Shown here piece by piece: positions 1-12,408 of a DNA stretch of 34,841 nucleotides (the stretch's first letter is position 1; every line of letters begins with the position of its first letter). The stretch comes from Acidimicrobiaceae bacterium (GTDB taxonomy: Bacteria; Actinomycetota; Acidimicrobiia; Acidimicrobiales; RAAP-2). Both the position numbers and the translations under genes were made by a program. Under the pieces are notes generated by a model that searched no databases, was not told the DNA's origin, and worked only from the letters and a program-made list of their open reading frames with translations. The stretch spans positions 26,000 through 60,840 of the forward strand of contig PLBM01000021.1 in assembly GCA_003134515.1 (NCBI GenBank). Reading direction: 5' to 3'.

Positions 1-278
1 GCCGGTGGTCGAGTCGTCGTGGGAGTAGTTGGACTTGTCGCCGCAGTGGCACCACCGTCATCTCGTGTTCTTCGTGGAGTGAGCGAAGTCGTCGTTGTGC
101 TTGGCGTTGCTGTGCTTGTCGTCGTTGGCGCCGGAGGAATTGTCGTCGCTGCCGATGGGGAGGTTCCGGCACTGGTGGTCAGGCCAGCCAACGCAAGTGA
201 GGCGGGAGCCGTATGGAATTGGAGGACGCCGGCAAGACCCAGTGCTGTGCCCACGATGACCAAAGGGGCTCGTTTCAT
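1..278 (-). CDS. N-terminal part of a secreted or membrane-anchored protein with a Thr/Ser/Pro-rich linker, probably an FMN-binding-domain protein (runs off window)
   Basis: Minus-strand reading starts MKRAPLVIVGTALGLAGVLQFHTAPASLALAGLTTSAGTSPSAATTIPPAPTTTSTATPSTTTTS..., a signal-peptide-like start then a low-complexity linker. Directly downstream of the ferric-reductase-like gene on the same strand. The FMN-binding call rests on the usual neighbour of this reductase type; that domain is not in the window. Confidence 0.5.
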   Translation of the reverse strand, partial: MKRAPLVIVGTALGLAGVLQFHTAPASLALAGLTTSAGTSPSAATTIPPAPTTTSTATPSTTTTSLTPRRTRDDGGATAATSPTTPTTTRPP

Positions 279-294
279 CGCGCTACTTCAATCA

Positions 295-1692
295 TCAGAA
301 CGCAAACTCCTCAATATGAATTCGATCGGGGTTCACGCTCAGTCGGGAAAGAGCGGCGGCAATCTGATCGGTGAATCCAGAGGGACCGCAGAGGTACACA
401 TCACACTTGGCGATATCTGGAATCAGGCGCCGCAAGACAGTTGCGTCGAGGGGCACATCCTTGCGCGAACCGACGATTTCGTGTAGTCGGCCCTGCCGCT
501 GATCTACGAGTGTCTGCATTTCTTCATGATGCACAAGATCCTCGACCCTTGACGCTCGAATCACGGCGGTCACACGCACGTCCGTTGGCAGATCCTCCAA
601 CAGGGCACGAAGTGGTGTTATGCCAACGCCCGCGCCGATCAAAGCCACCTCTTCGCTCCGACGCACATGGCGCGTGAACGCGCCGTACGGGCCCTCGACA
701 AAGACCCGGGTGCCCGGAGTCAGATGTGCCACCGCGCTTGACTGGTCCCCAAGTGCCTTAACGGTCACGCGCAGATACGGCGGACGGGGCAGTGCCGATA
801 GTGAGTAGGGGTGGGGATGCCACCAGAGTCCCTTTTGGAGAAAACGCCACTGAAAGAACTGGCCGCCGGCGACGTTCAAGGTCGAGAGATGACGACCAGA
901 AATCGTCAGAGAGTACACCCCGGGAGCCTCCTCTTTTACTGCCGCGACCCGGAACTGATGTTTCAGATTCCGGGCGACTGGCACGAAAACGCGACTGGCC
1001 AGTACGACGGCCGCGGCACCGGCCCATAGCGCAATCCAGAACAGTTTCGCGAGCGGGTGACCCAAGAACATAACGCCGGTTTGAATCTGATGAGTGAAGG
1101 CGAGCATTAAAGCGATGTAAATGTAGAAGTGAACAACCCACCACGTCTCGTACTTCATATGGCGGCGGGCGATGCGAAAAGATGTCACGCCCGCGACGAC
1201 GAGCAATCCAAAGCCAACGGTGGCAGCGAGCATGTCCGGGTAGTGCTGAACGAAGACCCAGAACTGAGCGACCGGTCCAACACTGGTCGTCTGACCGTAG
1301 CCCATCGTGGTGAAGAGAATGTGCAGTGCGATCAATCCAATGGGCCATCCGCCGATGCGACGATGCCAACGCACGAGTCGGTCTTGTCCTACGACTCGCT
1401 CCAGCCACGGCATGCGCGACATCAAGACGACCATTATGAGCATCAGGTAGCTACCGGTCATGGCGCATAGGCGCCCGAGCGCCATTAGCAAACCACCTGG
1501 GGCGGCGAGCTGGCTCCACGACTCGGTCGCGATGACGAGCGCGATCGAGATACCTAGCCCAACTCCAGCCAACCCCGCCATACCATCGGCGATCCAGGGA
1601 CGTGGAGGGGAACTGGGGCGGCGTCTTCTTGGTGCGTCCCGACCTGACCAGGAGGGTTGCAGGGCCCTGCGACTTAGAGAGGTTGACCGCAT
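295..1692 (-). CDS. Ferric reductase-like transmembrane protein with C-terminal FAD/NAD(P)-binding oxidoreductase domain
   Basis: Multiple TM helices, HPYSLSALP FAD-binding motif, GAGVGITPLRALL and YLCGPSGF NAD(P)-binding motifs. Track ORF extends to 1818; ATG at 1692 preferred (TACCGT box 6 nt upstream). Confidence 0.85.
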   Translation of the reverse strand: MRSTSLSRRALQPSWSGRDAPRRRRPSSPPRPWIADGMAGLAGVGLGISIALVIATESWSQLAAPGGLLMALGRLCAMTGSYLMLIMVVLMSRMPWLERVVGQDRLVRWHRRIGGWPIGLIALHILFTTMGYGQTTSVGPVAQFWVFVQHYPDMLAATVGFGLLVVAGVTSFRIARRHMKYETWWVVHFYIYIALMLAFTHQIQTGVMFLGHPLAKLFWIALWAGAAAVVLASRVFVPVARNLKHQFRVAAVKEEAPGVYSLTISGRHLSTLNVAGGQFFQWRFLQKGLWWHPHPYSLSALPRPPYLRVTVKALGDQSSAVAHLTPGTRVFVEGPYGAFTRHVRRSEEVALIGAGVGITPLRALLEDLPTDVRVTAVIRASRVEDLVHHEEMQTLVDQRQGRLHEIVGSRKDVPLDATVLRRLIPDIAKCDVYLCGPSGFTDQIAAALSRLSVNPDRIHIEEFAF

Positions 1693-1836
1693 ACGAGAAC
1701 GGTAACGCTTCGACGTAAGAAGAGAGCAAGAATACGTTACAAATACTGATTTTAGAAATTTGACAATTGCGTTACTGCGCGTTCCCACCAATTTTAAGTC
1801 ATCGCTCAATCGGGGCAATCGCCTTCACGCATCAGT

Positions 1837-2060
1837 TAGCGAAGTCAACGAACTCGCCCATTGCCATCGCCAGCAATACCGTAATTGCGCCAGCGAGCGA
1901 ACCCACATTCGGTAATGCCAAAAGATCGTCCCCGGTGGTCGCCCACACTCCGTCGGCGTAGAGATTGGCGGCACTCAAATGGCACGATCTCGCGTTCCGC
2001 ACGCGTCAAGAAAATGGCCACCCACGCGCTGGAGTGTTGCGCCACGTCTGCCCATTGAAC
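1837..2060 (-). pseudogene. Possible frameshifted gene remnant (membrane-protein-like C-terminus)
   Basis: Two minus-strand frames give protein-like text that joins after one shift: ...QHSSAWVAIFLTRAEREIVPFECRQS and NLYADGVWATTGDDLLALPNVGSLAGAITVLLAMAMGEFVDFAN*. No family recognised. Confidence 0.25.
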
Positions 2061-2158
2061 GAATCGCCAAAGCCAAGTTCGCCCTCGTCGTGTTGGAAAA
2101 TGAATGATTCTGCCCTATTTGGTCCTTACTAGCATTGTCGATGGGAGGGGTGAATTTC

Positions 2159-2584
2159 ATGGCCAACTGGACTTGGAGTCTGCGATCACGCGATGGCGCC
2201 ATGAACGGACTTGAGTTTTCGCGAGCGACGACGGCCAGCGGATTTACTCGTGCATTGATTCACGCGGCACCCGCGCAACTATCGGTAGAAGTTGAAGATT
2301 CTCGGGAGATCGTCGTCGCCCGAGCCAATGACCTCGACCGCATAGGTGACTACCTACCAATGACGATGTTGATACTTAATGGTGCCGAGATAAGCCGAAG
2401 TGAGGTGTGGCCCGATGACAGCATGTACGGACTACCCGTGTTGCTGGCGGGGGGCGAAGTGGGACTGCTTCGCGAGTGGCACCATGCCGAGGACCACAGT
2501 TGGTGGAAATGGTCGCTTGAGCTGGCGAACCACAAGGGTCGACCGGCTGACTGGGCGGCGCCAGATCAAGTTATCCAAAGATGA
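2159..2584 (+). CDS. Hypothetical protein (about 141 aa), soluble, Trp-rich C-terminal half
   Basis: ATG at 2159 preceded by GGGAGGGG SD-like sequence; ends ...GGEVGLLREWHHAEDHSWWKWSLELANHKGRPADW. Confidence 0.65.
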   Translation: MANWTWSLRSRDGAMNGLEFSRATTASGFTRALIHAAPAQLSVEVEDSREIVVARANDLDRIGDYLPMTMLILNGAEISRSEVWPDDSMYGLPVLLAGGEVGLLREWHHAEDHSWWKWSLELANHKGRPADWAAPDQVIQR

Positions 2585-2710
2585 ATCTGCGCGAGCGTTG
2601 TAGCCGAAGGCTCACTAACGCGTGACGATTTCGTAGCACCAGTTGCCGACGTCGTCGAATCTCCTAGGCGAATCAGATGTCTCGTGCTGGCTCGTTGCTA
2701 GCCTGCCCAG

Positions 2711-3004
2711 GTGCGACTTACCTTCAGTGGTGTGCTCTGGTACTGGAGAGGTCCATCGCCCTTTCATTTCATTACCGTGCCTGTCGATGAGAGTGCCGAA
2801 CTCCATGCGGTCTCGGCGCTCGTGACCTACGGTTGGGGCGTCATCCCAGTCGTTGCGAAGATTGGTGCCACGAGTTGGAGGACGTCACTATTTCCAAAGG
2901 ACGGAGGGTACTTGGTGCCGGTCAAAGCTAAAGTCCGAGAGGCTCAAGGACTCGATCTGGGTGACACTGCCAAGGTCGTTCTTACGGTCGGCGTCACGCA
3001 CTGA
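2711..3004 (+). CDS. DUF1905 domain protein
   Basis: 97 aa, FSGVLWYWRGPSPFHFITVP...GWGVIPVVAKIGATSWRTSLFPKDGGYLVPVKAKVREAQGLDLGD matches DUF1905 pattern; GTG start with TAGCCT box 6 nt upstream. Confidence 0.8.
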   Translation: MRLTFSGVLWYWRGPSPFHFITVPVDESAELHAVSALVTYGWGVIPVVAKIGATSWRTSLFPKDGGYLVPVKAKVREAQGLDLGDTAKVVLTVGVTH

Positions 3005-3050
3005 CTCGAGTCCCCACACCGGCATTCCATATGAGCTCAGCGTCGTGAAC

Positions 3051-3533
3051 TTAGAGGATGTCGTCGATCTGCGCGACCGCTGACCTCGATCCTTCTTCCA
3101 TCCCCATTGAGAGCATTTGTTCCATAGCCTCCAATGACGGGAAAGCTGTCACGATGACCATTCGTGTGTCGCCACCGGCCCCCTCGTCGAAGTCAACTCG
3201 AACCATCATGGTTGGCATATCGATCTTGGGTTCTCCCAGATCATCGGCGAGCCCGCTTTCGAACTCGAGTCGGCGCGGTGCGTCGACTGCAACTATGCGC
3301 CACCAACCATGCGGTCCGTCTCCCTCGGGTCCGGTCATGAAGTAAGAGACACCACCACCGGGGGAGAGGTCATGGTCAACCACCGTCGCCGGATACGTCG
3401 GCGGCCCCCACCATCGCTCAAGCAAGCGGGGGTTTTCCCACATCTCCCACACTCGCTCGATGGGCGCATTGAACTGCGCCGTGATGGTCATGGTCAAGGC
3501 TTTGAGATCCTTGTCGACGCTGGTGATGGTCAT
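3051..3533 (-). CDS. SRPBCC / AHSA1-like domain protein
   Basis: ITAQFNAPIERVWEMWENPRLLERWWGPPTYPATVVDHDLSPGGGVSYFMTGPEGD is characteristic of the AHSA1 family. Confidence 0.9.
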   Translation of the reverse strand: MTITSVDKDLKALTMTITAQFNAPIERVWEMWENPRLLERWWGPPTYPATVVDHDLSPGGGVSYFMTGPEGDGPHGWWRIVAVDAPRRLEFESGLADDLGEPKIDMPTMMVRVDFDEGAGGDTRMVIVTAFPSLEAMEQMLSMGMEEGSRSAVAQIDDIL

Positions 3534-3548
3534 GAGGTGCCCCCTTTG

Positions 3549-3902
3549 TTATCGGTTTTCCATAAGAATCTCGGCAAATCGATCGAGACGACTTCGCCAG
3601 ACGGTTTCTATCTGTGCAAGTAGTCCCACCGTGTAAAGGACGGTGGCGACGTCGCCGCGCACCATTTGCTCGCGCCCTCGACGCCGTTTGGTCACCAACT
3701 CTGCTCTTTCGAGCACTGCGACGTGTTTCTGCACAGCGGCGAAGCTCATCGGGTAAAAGGACGCCAGTGTCGACACCGAATGCTCGCCCTGGAGAGAGCG
3801 CATCAGTATGTCTCGGCGCGTGGTATCAGCCAGCGCATGGAATAAACGATCGGCCTTTTGGTGGCTCTTACTATGTACAACCATATAGTTGTATATTAGC
3901 AT
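3549..3902 (-). CDS. ArsR-family HTH transcriptional regulator
   Basis: LFHALADTTRRDILMRSLQGEHSVSTLASFYPMSFAAVQKHVAVLERAELVTKRRRGREQ; ArsR winged HTH, upstream of and co-oriented with AHSA1 gene. ATG at 3884 (MVVHSK) may be the true start. Confidence 0.9.
   Translation of the reverse strand: MLIYNYMVVHSKSHQKADRLFHALADTTRRDILMRSLQGEHSVSTLASFYPMSFAAVQKHVAVLERAELVTKRRRGREQMVRGDVATVLYTVGLLAQIETVWRSRLDRFAEILMENR
3876..3893. promoter_or_regulatory. Candidate ArsR operator palindrome
   Basis: TACAAC-CATATA-GTTGTA: 6-bp perfect arms around a near-palindromic AT centre, covering the start codon region of the ArsR gene. Confidence 0.5.
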
Positions 3903-4092
3903 GACGCTGACGATTAGCTGGTTGAAACCGTTCGCGTTCCTTTTCTGCCCGATTTCGCCAGTAATTCGACGAGACCGTGGCCGGCATGGAAGAGCACGTC
4001 AGTACGTGAGTGATCACGGTAGGGGCATTATTGAGCCGATATCACTTTGACCACCTCGCGCACTTGGCAATGGTGGCATGTAAATATTGAGC

Positions 4093-4674
4093 ATGGACAT
4101 TATCCCGGGTGATCCGGTCGGCGATCGACCGGCCGTGAACGACCTGGACGAGCAAGGTCGTCCCGAACCCCCGCTCGCGGGCGATGAGTCCTCGACCTTG
4201 GTGGGCTACCTCGAGTACCAGCGCGCGACATTTGCCTGGAAGTGCGCGGGGCTGGACGCGACGGGCCTCAACGCCAAGATCGCTTCGTCGTCGATGACCC
4301 TAGGCGGGTTGCTTAAACACCTGGCCCTCGTCGAGGACTACTGGTTCTCACAGCGGTTGTGCGGACGGGACTCGCAGTCCCCGTGGGACACGGTCGACTG
4401 GGACGCTGACCCTGACTGGGATTGGCACAGTGCAGCCGCCGATACTCCCGAGCAGCTCCGTGTGCTCTGGCAAGACGCCGTGGTCCGCTCGCGCCTCACG
4501 GTCGCCGAAGTGTTGGTTGACGGTGGTCTCGGGCAGTTGGCCCGTCGCGCGTGGCCCGACGGTCGATCTCCAAGCCTGCGCTGGATCTTGTGCCATTTAA
4601 TTGAAGAGTACGCGCGACACAACGGCCACGTCGACCTCCTGCGCGAATCGGTGGATGGATTCACCGGTGAGTGA
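4093..4674 (+). CDS. DinB / DUF664-family protein
   Basis: STLVGYLEYQRATFAWKCAGLDATGLNAKIASSSMTLGGLLKHLALVEDYWFSQRLCG...HLIEEYARHNGHVDLLRE matches DinB-like four-helix proteins with metal-binding His positions. Confidence 0.88.
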   Translation: MDIIPGDPVGDRPAVNDLDEQGRPEPPLAGDESSTLVGYLEYQRATFAWKCAGLDATGLNAKIASSSMTLGGLLKHLALVEDYWFSQRLCGRDSQSPWDTVDWDADPDWDWHSAAADTPEQLRVLWQDAVVRSRLTVAEVLVDGGLGQLARRAWPDGRSPSLRWILCHLIEEYARHNGHVDLLRESVDGFTGE

Positions 4675-4810
4675 CTGACCGGGAGAGGCTGTTTACGTAG
4701 ACCCGTTCTCCGCGCACGGGCTCAGATTCAAAGGTAGGTGCGGAACTCACAGGTAGTGGCTCTCGCAGCGCGGTCGTCGAGTCCATGTCGTAAGTAAATT
4801 TGTTGTGCGA

Positions 4811-5182
4811 TCACTCAGTCTCGGAATATTCGTCGAGGCGCGCGGCGATAAGTTCTTTTACTAGGGCCTCCGGTAGTGGCTCACTGACGGAAAACCGAAG
4901 TGTCCCCTTTGACCGCGAATACTTGGTGAGGTGGCCCCCTAAAGCCTCGAGCACTGATCCACTATGGGGGAAATAACTCAGATGCTGTCTGTACGCTGCG
5001 AAGCCCGCGAAGATCTTGCCGTGCAGCCGGAAAGCGGGAATGCCGTACGAGATGCACTCTTCGGCTTTGGGCACGATTGCCATGATCGTTTGGCGCAAAT
5101 CATCCAACGCCGCTCGTTGATCTGGATTCAGCGCTGCGAAGTAGTCATCGATCTCTTGCTTGGACATGCCTTCGGTCTCCAC
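4811..5182 (-). CDS. DUF1801 (YdhG/YobT-like) domain protein
   Basis: IDDYFAALNPDQRAALDDLRQTIMAIVPKAEECISYGIPAFRLHGKIFAGFAAYRQHLSYFPHSGSVLEAL; start may be the internal ATG at 5167. Confidence 0.88.
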   Translation of the reverse strand: METEGMSKQEIDDYFAALNPDQRAALDDLRQTIMAIVPKAEECISYGIPAFRLHGKIFAGFAAYRQHLSYFPHSGSVLEALGGHLTKYSRSKGTLRFSVSEPLPEALVKELIAARLDEYSETE

Positions 5183-5224
5183 ACTTACTGCGCCAAACTC
5201 ACGAGCGCGATCCCACCACCTAGC

Positions 5225-5671
5225 TCAAGTGCGGACGAGTTCCACCACCGGTATGACCCGGGTCGTCTTTGCTTGGTACTCAGCAAACCCTGGGTACCGT
5301 TGGGCTTGGACGGCGTAGATTCGGTCGCGCTCGTCGCCTTCAACCGGGCGCGCAGTGGCATCAAACTTCTCGTTGCCCATTTCCACGGTCACGTGAGGCT
5401 CTGCCACGAGATTATGGAACCAGTCGGGGTTGGTGTCGGCTCCGGCTTTCGATGCGAAGACGTAAATGGTTTCCGCCTCGTGCAAATACATCATCGGATT
5501 AGTTCGTGCGGTGCGCGAGCGAGCACCCGTCGTGTGCAGTAGTAACACTGGAGAGCCTTCAAAGGGTCCGCCCAACTTGCCGTCATTAGCGCGAAATTCG
5601 TCAATAATCGTTGCGTTCCAAGCATTGGCAGCCTCCGCCGCACTTGGAGTTGATGTCTCCTCGTCGCTCAT
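5225..5671 (-). CDS. Nitroreductase-family, deazaflavin (F420)-dependent oxidoreductase (DDN-like)
   Basis: NDGKLGGPFEGSPVLLLHTTGARSRTARTNPMMYLHEAETIYVFASKAGADTNPDWFHNLVAEPHVTVEMG; SD AGAGAGGA before ATG. Confidence 0.9.
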   Translation of the reverse strand: MSDEETSTPSAAEAANAWNATIIDEFRANDGKLGGPFEGSPVLLLHTTGARSRTARTNPMMYLHEAETIYVFASKAGADTNPDWFHNLVAEPHVTVEMGNEKFDATARPVEGDERDRIYAVQAQRYPGFAEYQAKTTRVIPVVELVRT

Positions 5672-5758
5672 GGTCGTTCCTCTCTGTTCATCACGCGTCC
5701 CTTTAGATTAACGATCCCGCAGAATATAGACTCGGTCCTAATTGCTAGAGGGGGCCCC

Positions 5759-6079
5759 ATGTCCAAATACCTGCTTGAAATCACGTACACCTTGGAAGGT
5801 GTCAAGGGAGTCAAAGAAAAGGGCGGCTCGGCTCGACTCGCGGCGGCCACGGAGTTAATTGAAGGCGTAGGCGGCAAGATTGAGTCCTTCTACTTCGCCT
5901 TCGGCGGTACCGACGCGTTCGTCGTCGCCGATCTGCCCGACGACGTTAGTGCCATGGCCGCCGCGTTGACGGTGGGTGCCGCGGGCGGCGCGACTACTCG
6001 CACCGTTTCGCTTTTGACGCCCGCACAAGTGGACACAGCCGCGAAAAAGAATGTCAAGTACCGCGCGCCGGGGAGCTGA
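5759..6079 (+). CDS. GYD domain protein
   Basis: 106 aa, MSKYLLEITYTLEGVKGVKEKGGSARLAAATELIEGVGGKIESFYFAFGGTDAFVVADLPD; typical GYD pattern. Confidence 0.85.
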   Translation: MSKYLLEITYTLEGVKGVKEKGGSARLAAATELIEGVGGKIESFYFAFGGTDAFVVADLPDDVSAMAAALTVGAAGGATTRTVSLLTPAQVDTAAKKNVKYRAPGS

Positions 6080-6237
6080 CCGAACGGTGCATCGCCGCGC
6101 GGCGTGATTGCTGGCATTGAAATACTCACGGAGTGTGGCTCACGTTGGTCTTGATCGTTTAATTCACGTGATACTCTGACGCCTCTCGGTGGTCGAAACG
6201 TACGACCTTTGTTACTACGATTGAGTCGAGGTGTCCC

Positions 6238-7039
6238 GTGTCCGAACTGCTCTTTACGGCTTTTAGTAACCGCGTTGACGCGATAAAACTCGCGCACGAC
6301 GTGGGGGAGCGGTTGGCGGGCGAGGGTTTTACCTCGACACTTCATCTGCTCGACTCCTCGGACGCGCCGGTGTTGGATGCGTCGACGCTGGTCGTCAGTT
6401 TGGGCGGCGACGGGACTTTTCTCAGAGCCGCTCGACTAGCCCACGCGGTCGGAGCTCGGGTGGTAGCTGTGAACCTCGGTCAGTTGGGTTTTCTCTTGAA
6501 CGTGCCGTCCACTGAGATCGCTGAGAACGTCAAGGGCGCCTTAGAAAAAAACATCGTGTCCGAGCGACTGGCTTTAGCGATCACGTTCTCGGGTTCCAAA
6601 GATAGTGAGTTCGCGCTCAACGAAGTAGTCGTGGAGCGAGCGAGCGCGGGCCACATGGTCAAAGTGAAGACCTTCGTGGACAACGAGGAGTATCTGACCT
6701 ATACGGCCGACGGCGTCATGGTCGCGACACCCACCGGAAGCACGGGGTACAACTTCTCCGCAGGTGGTCCCGTGGTGGACGCCTCGCTTTCTCTCATGAT
6801 CCTCACACCGATCGCCCCGCACTTTACGATTGATCGGTCAATTGTGGTGTCCGATAACAAGGTGATTCGACTCGTCGTCGTCGACCGGCCCGCGGTATTG
6901 GTCGCGGACGGCCGGTCCATAGGCCCCCTAGAGCCGGACCAGTTTGTCGAAGTACGCCAGAATCCCTCGCCGGTACACGTCGTGGCGACGCGAAGCTTCG
7001 ATCTCGCGACCCGTCTTCGTCGAAGCCTTCGAGAGGGTC

Positions 7040-7047
<8 letters not shown>
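6238..7047 (+). CDS. nadK: NAD kinase
   Basis: VVSLGGDGTFLRAARL, NLGQLGFL, TPTGSTGYNFSAGGPVVDASLSLMILTPIAPH; GTG start. Confidence 0.95.
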
Positions 7048-10862
<3,815 letters not shown>

Positions 10863-10888
<26 letters not shown>

Positions 10889-11780
10889 CCCGCTACTCGA
10901 GGAGTACTTTCAGTGGCTCACCATCGAAAAGGGTCGCAGTCGCGCCACCGTCGAGGCCTACCGACGTGACCTACGGGCCCTCAAGTACTGGATGAAAGAG
11001 CACAACATCGAACTCACGGTGCTCTCCGAAGAGGATCTGGAGCGCTACTTCAACGAGGCTCGAAGGGCCCCGCGTGCGCCCAGCACCGTGGCGCGCGCTG
11101 TCGCGTCGGCCCGGGGGTGGTTGGCGTACCTCGTGGACGAGGGCTATCTGGTCGTGGATCCCAGCGCGCGCTTAAAGGGCGGGCGGCGGGGGAGAACGCT
11201 ACCTAAGCCACTCGCCGAAACCGAGATAGTCGCACTATTGGACTCAATTCGCTCTACGTCATCGGTCGACCTTCGCGACCGGGCGCTCCTCGAACTCTTG
11301 TACGGCACGGGCGCGCGCGTCAGCGAGGTCGTGGGCGTGGAACTGTCGGACCTCGACTTTGACGAGGAGCTCATTCTCCTGACCGGTAAAGGCGCGAAGC
11401 AGCGTCTGGTGCCGATTGGCGCCACCCTCAATCGAGCGTTACGAGCGTATTTAGAACCTCGGGGACGTGCCGCGTTGCTGGGGTCGAAGAGGAGTACGCG
11501 AGTCTTCTTGAACGTGCGCGGTGGCACGTTGACGCGCCAGGGCATCGATCTTGTCATTCATAAGCGGGCCCTGACGGTAGGTATTGAGCGCGCGCGCATC
11601 AGCGCCCATGTCTTTCGCCACAGCTGCGCGACGCACATGCTCGCCCACGGCGCCGACATTAGAGTGGTGCAAGAACTCTTGGGGCACGCCTCCATCGCCA
11701 CCACGCAGCTCTACACCGCGGTGTCGGTTACGACCTTGCAGCGCGAGTATCACGACGCTCACCCTCGAGCCCACGACTAA
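10863..11780 (+). CDS. xerD: Tyrosine recombinase XerD
   Basis: YGTGARVSEVVGVELSDLD, HVFRHSCATHMLAHGADIRVVQELLGHASIATTQLYTAVS (catalytic R-H-R-H-Y). Start uncertain: TTG 10863 or 10875. Confidence 0.93.
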
Positions 11781-11793
11781 GAGGTAGTGCATC

Positions 11794-12408
11794 ATGGTCT
11801 TATGGCTGTTCTTCATCACCCTGGTTCCCTCGGTCGTCCTGCACGAGGTCAGTCACGGCTACGTGGCCTACCTCTTCGGTGACCCCACAGCCAAAGAACA
11901 GCATCGCTTGACCCTGAACCCGCTCCGACACATCGATCTCTTTGGCACGATCCTCATGCCAGCCATGTTGCTCCTCGCGGGTCTGCCGGCCTTTGGCTAC
12001 GCCAAGCCGGTCCCGGTGAATCTTGGACGACTTCGCAATCCCCGCAAGCAGGCCCTGTGGGTCGCGCTCGTCGGACCGGCGGTCAATATCGTGCTCTCGG
12101 GTGTGGGCTACGCGATCTGTGAATACGCGATCCACGTTTCCTATAGCCAAGGCGAGTTCAACTTCGGCGAGGCGCTCGGACTGGTCAACTTGATCCTGGC
12201 TGCGTTCAACCTCCTGCCGATACCCCCACTGGACGGATCGGCGATCATTGAGCGCTTCATTCCCACGCGCCATCTGCCGCGCTACTACCACTTTCGCGCG
12301 AGGGCGTTGCCGTTCTTTTTCATCTTCATCATCATCGACTTCAGCTTCTTGCACATTGGCACGAATCTCCTGCCGAACTTGGAGAACTGGTGGTTAGGAC
12401 GGCTTTAG
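11794..12408 (+). CDS. Site-2 protease family (M50) membrane protease
   Basis: HEXXH motif LHEVSHGYVAYLFGDPTAKEQHRLTLNPLRHIDLFG; NLLPIPPLDGSAI; several TM helices. Confidence 0.93.
   Translation: MVLWLFFITLVPSVVLHEVSHGYVAYLFGDPTAKEQHRLTLNPLRHIDLFGTILMPAMLLLAGLPAFGYAKPVPVNLGRLRNPRKQALWVALVGPAVNIVLSGVGYAICEYAIHVSYSQGEFNFGEALGLVNLILAAFNLLPIPPLDGSAIIERFIPTRHLPRYYHFRARALPFFFIFIIIDFSFLHIGTNLLPNLENWWLGRL

Noticed and set aside
758-1408. 216-aa minus ORF in an alternative frame of the ferric reductase
   Set aside because: Out-of-frame translation of a confident coding region.
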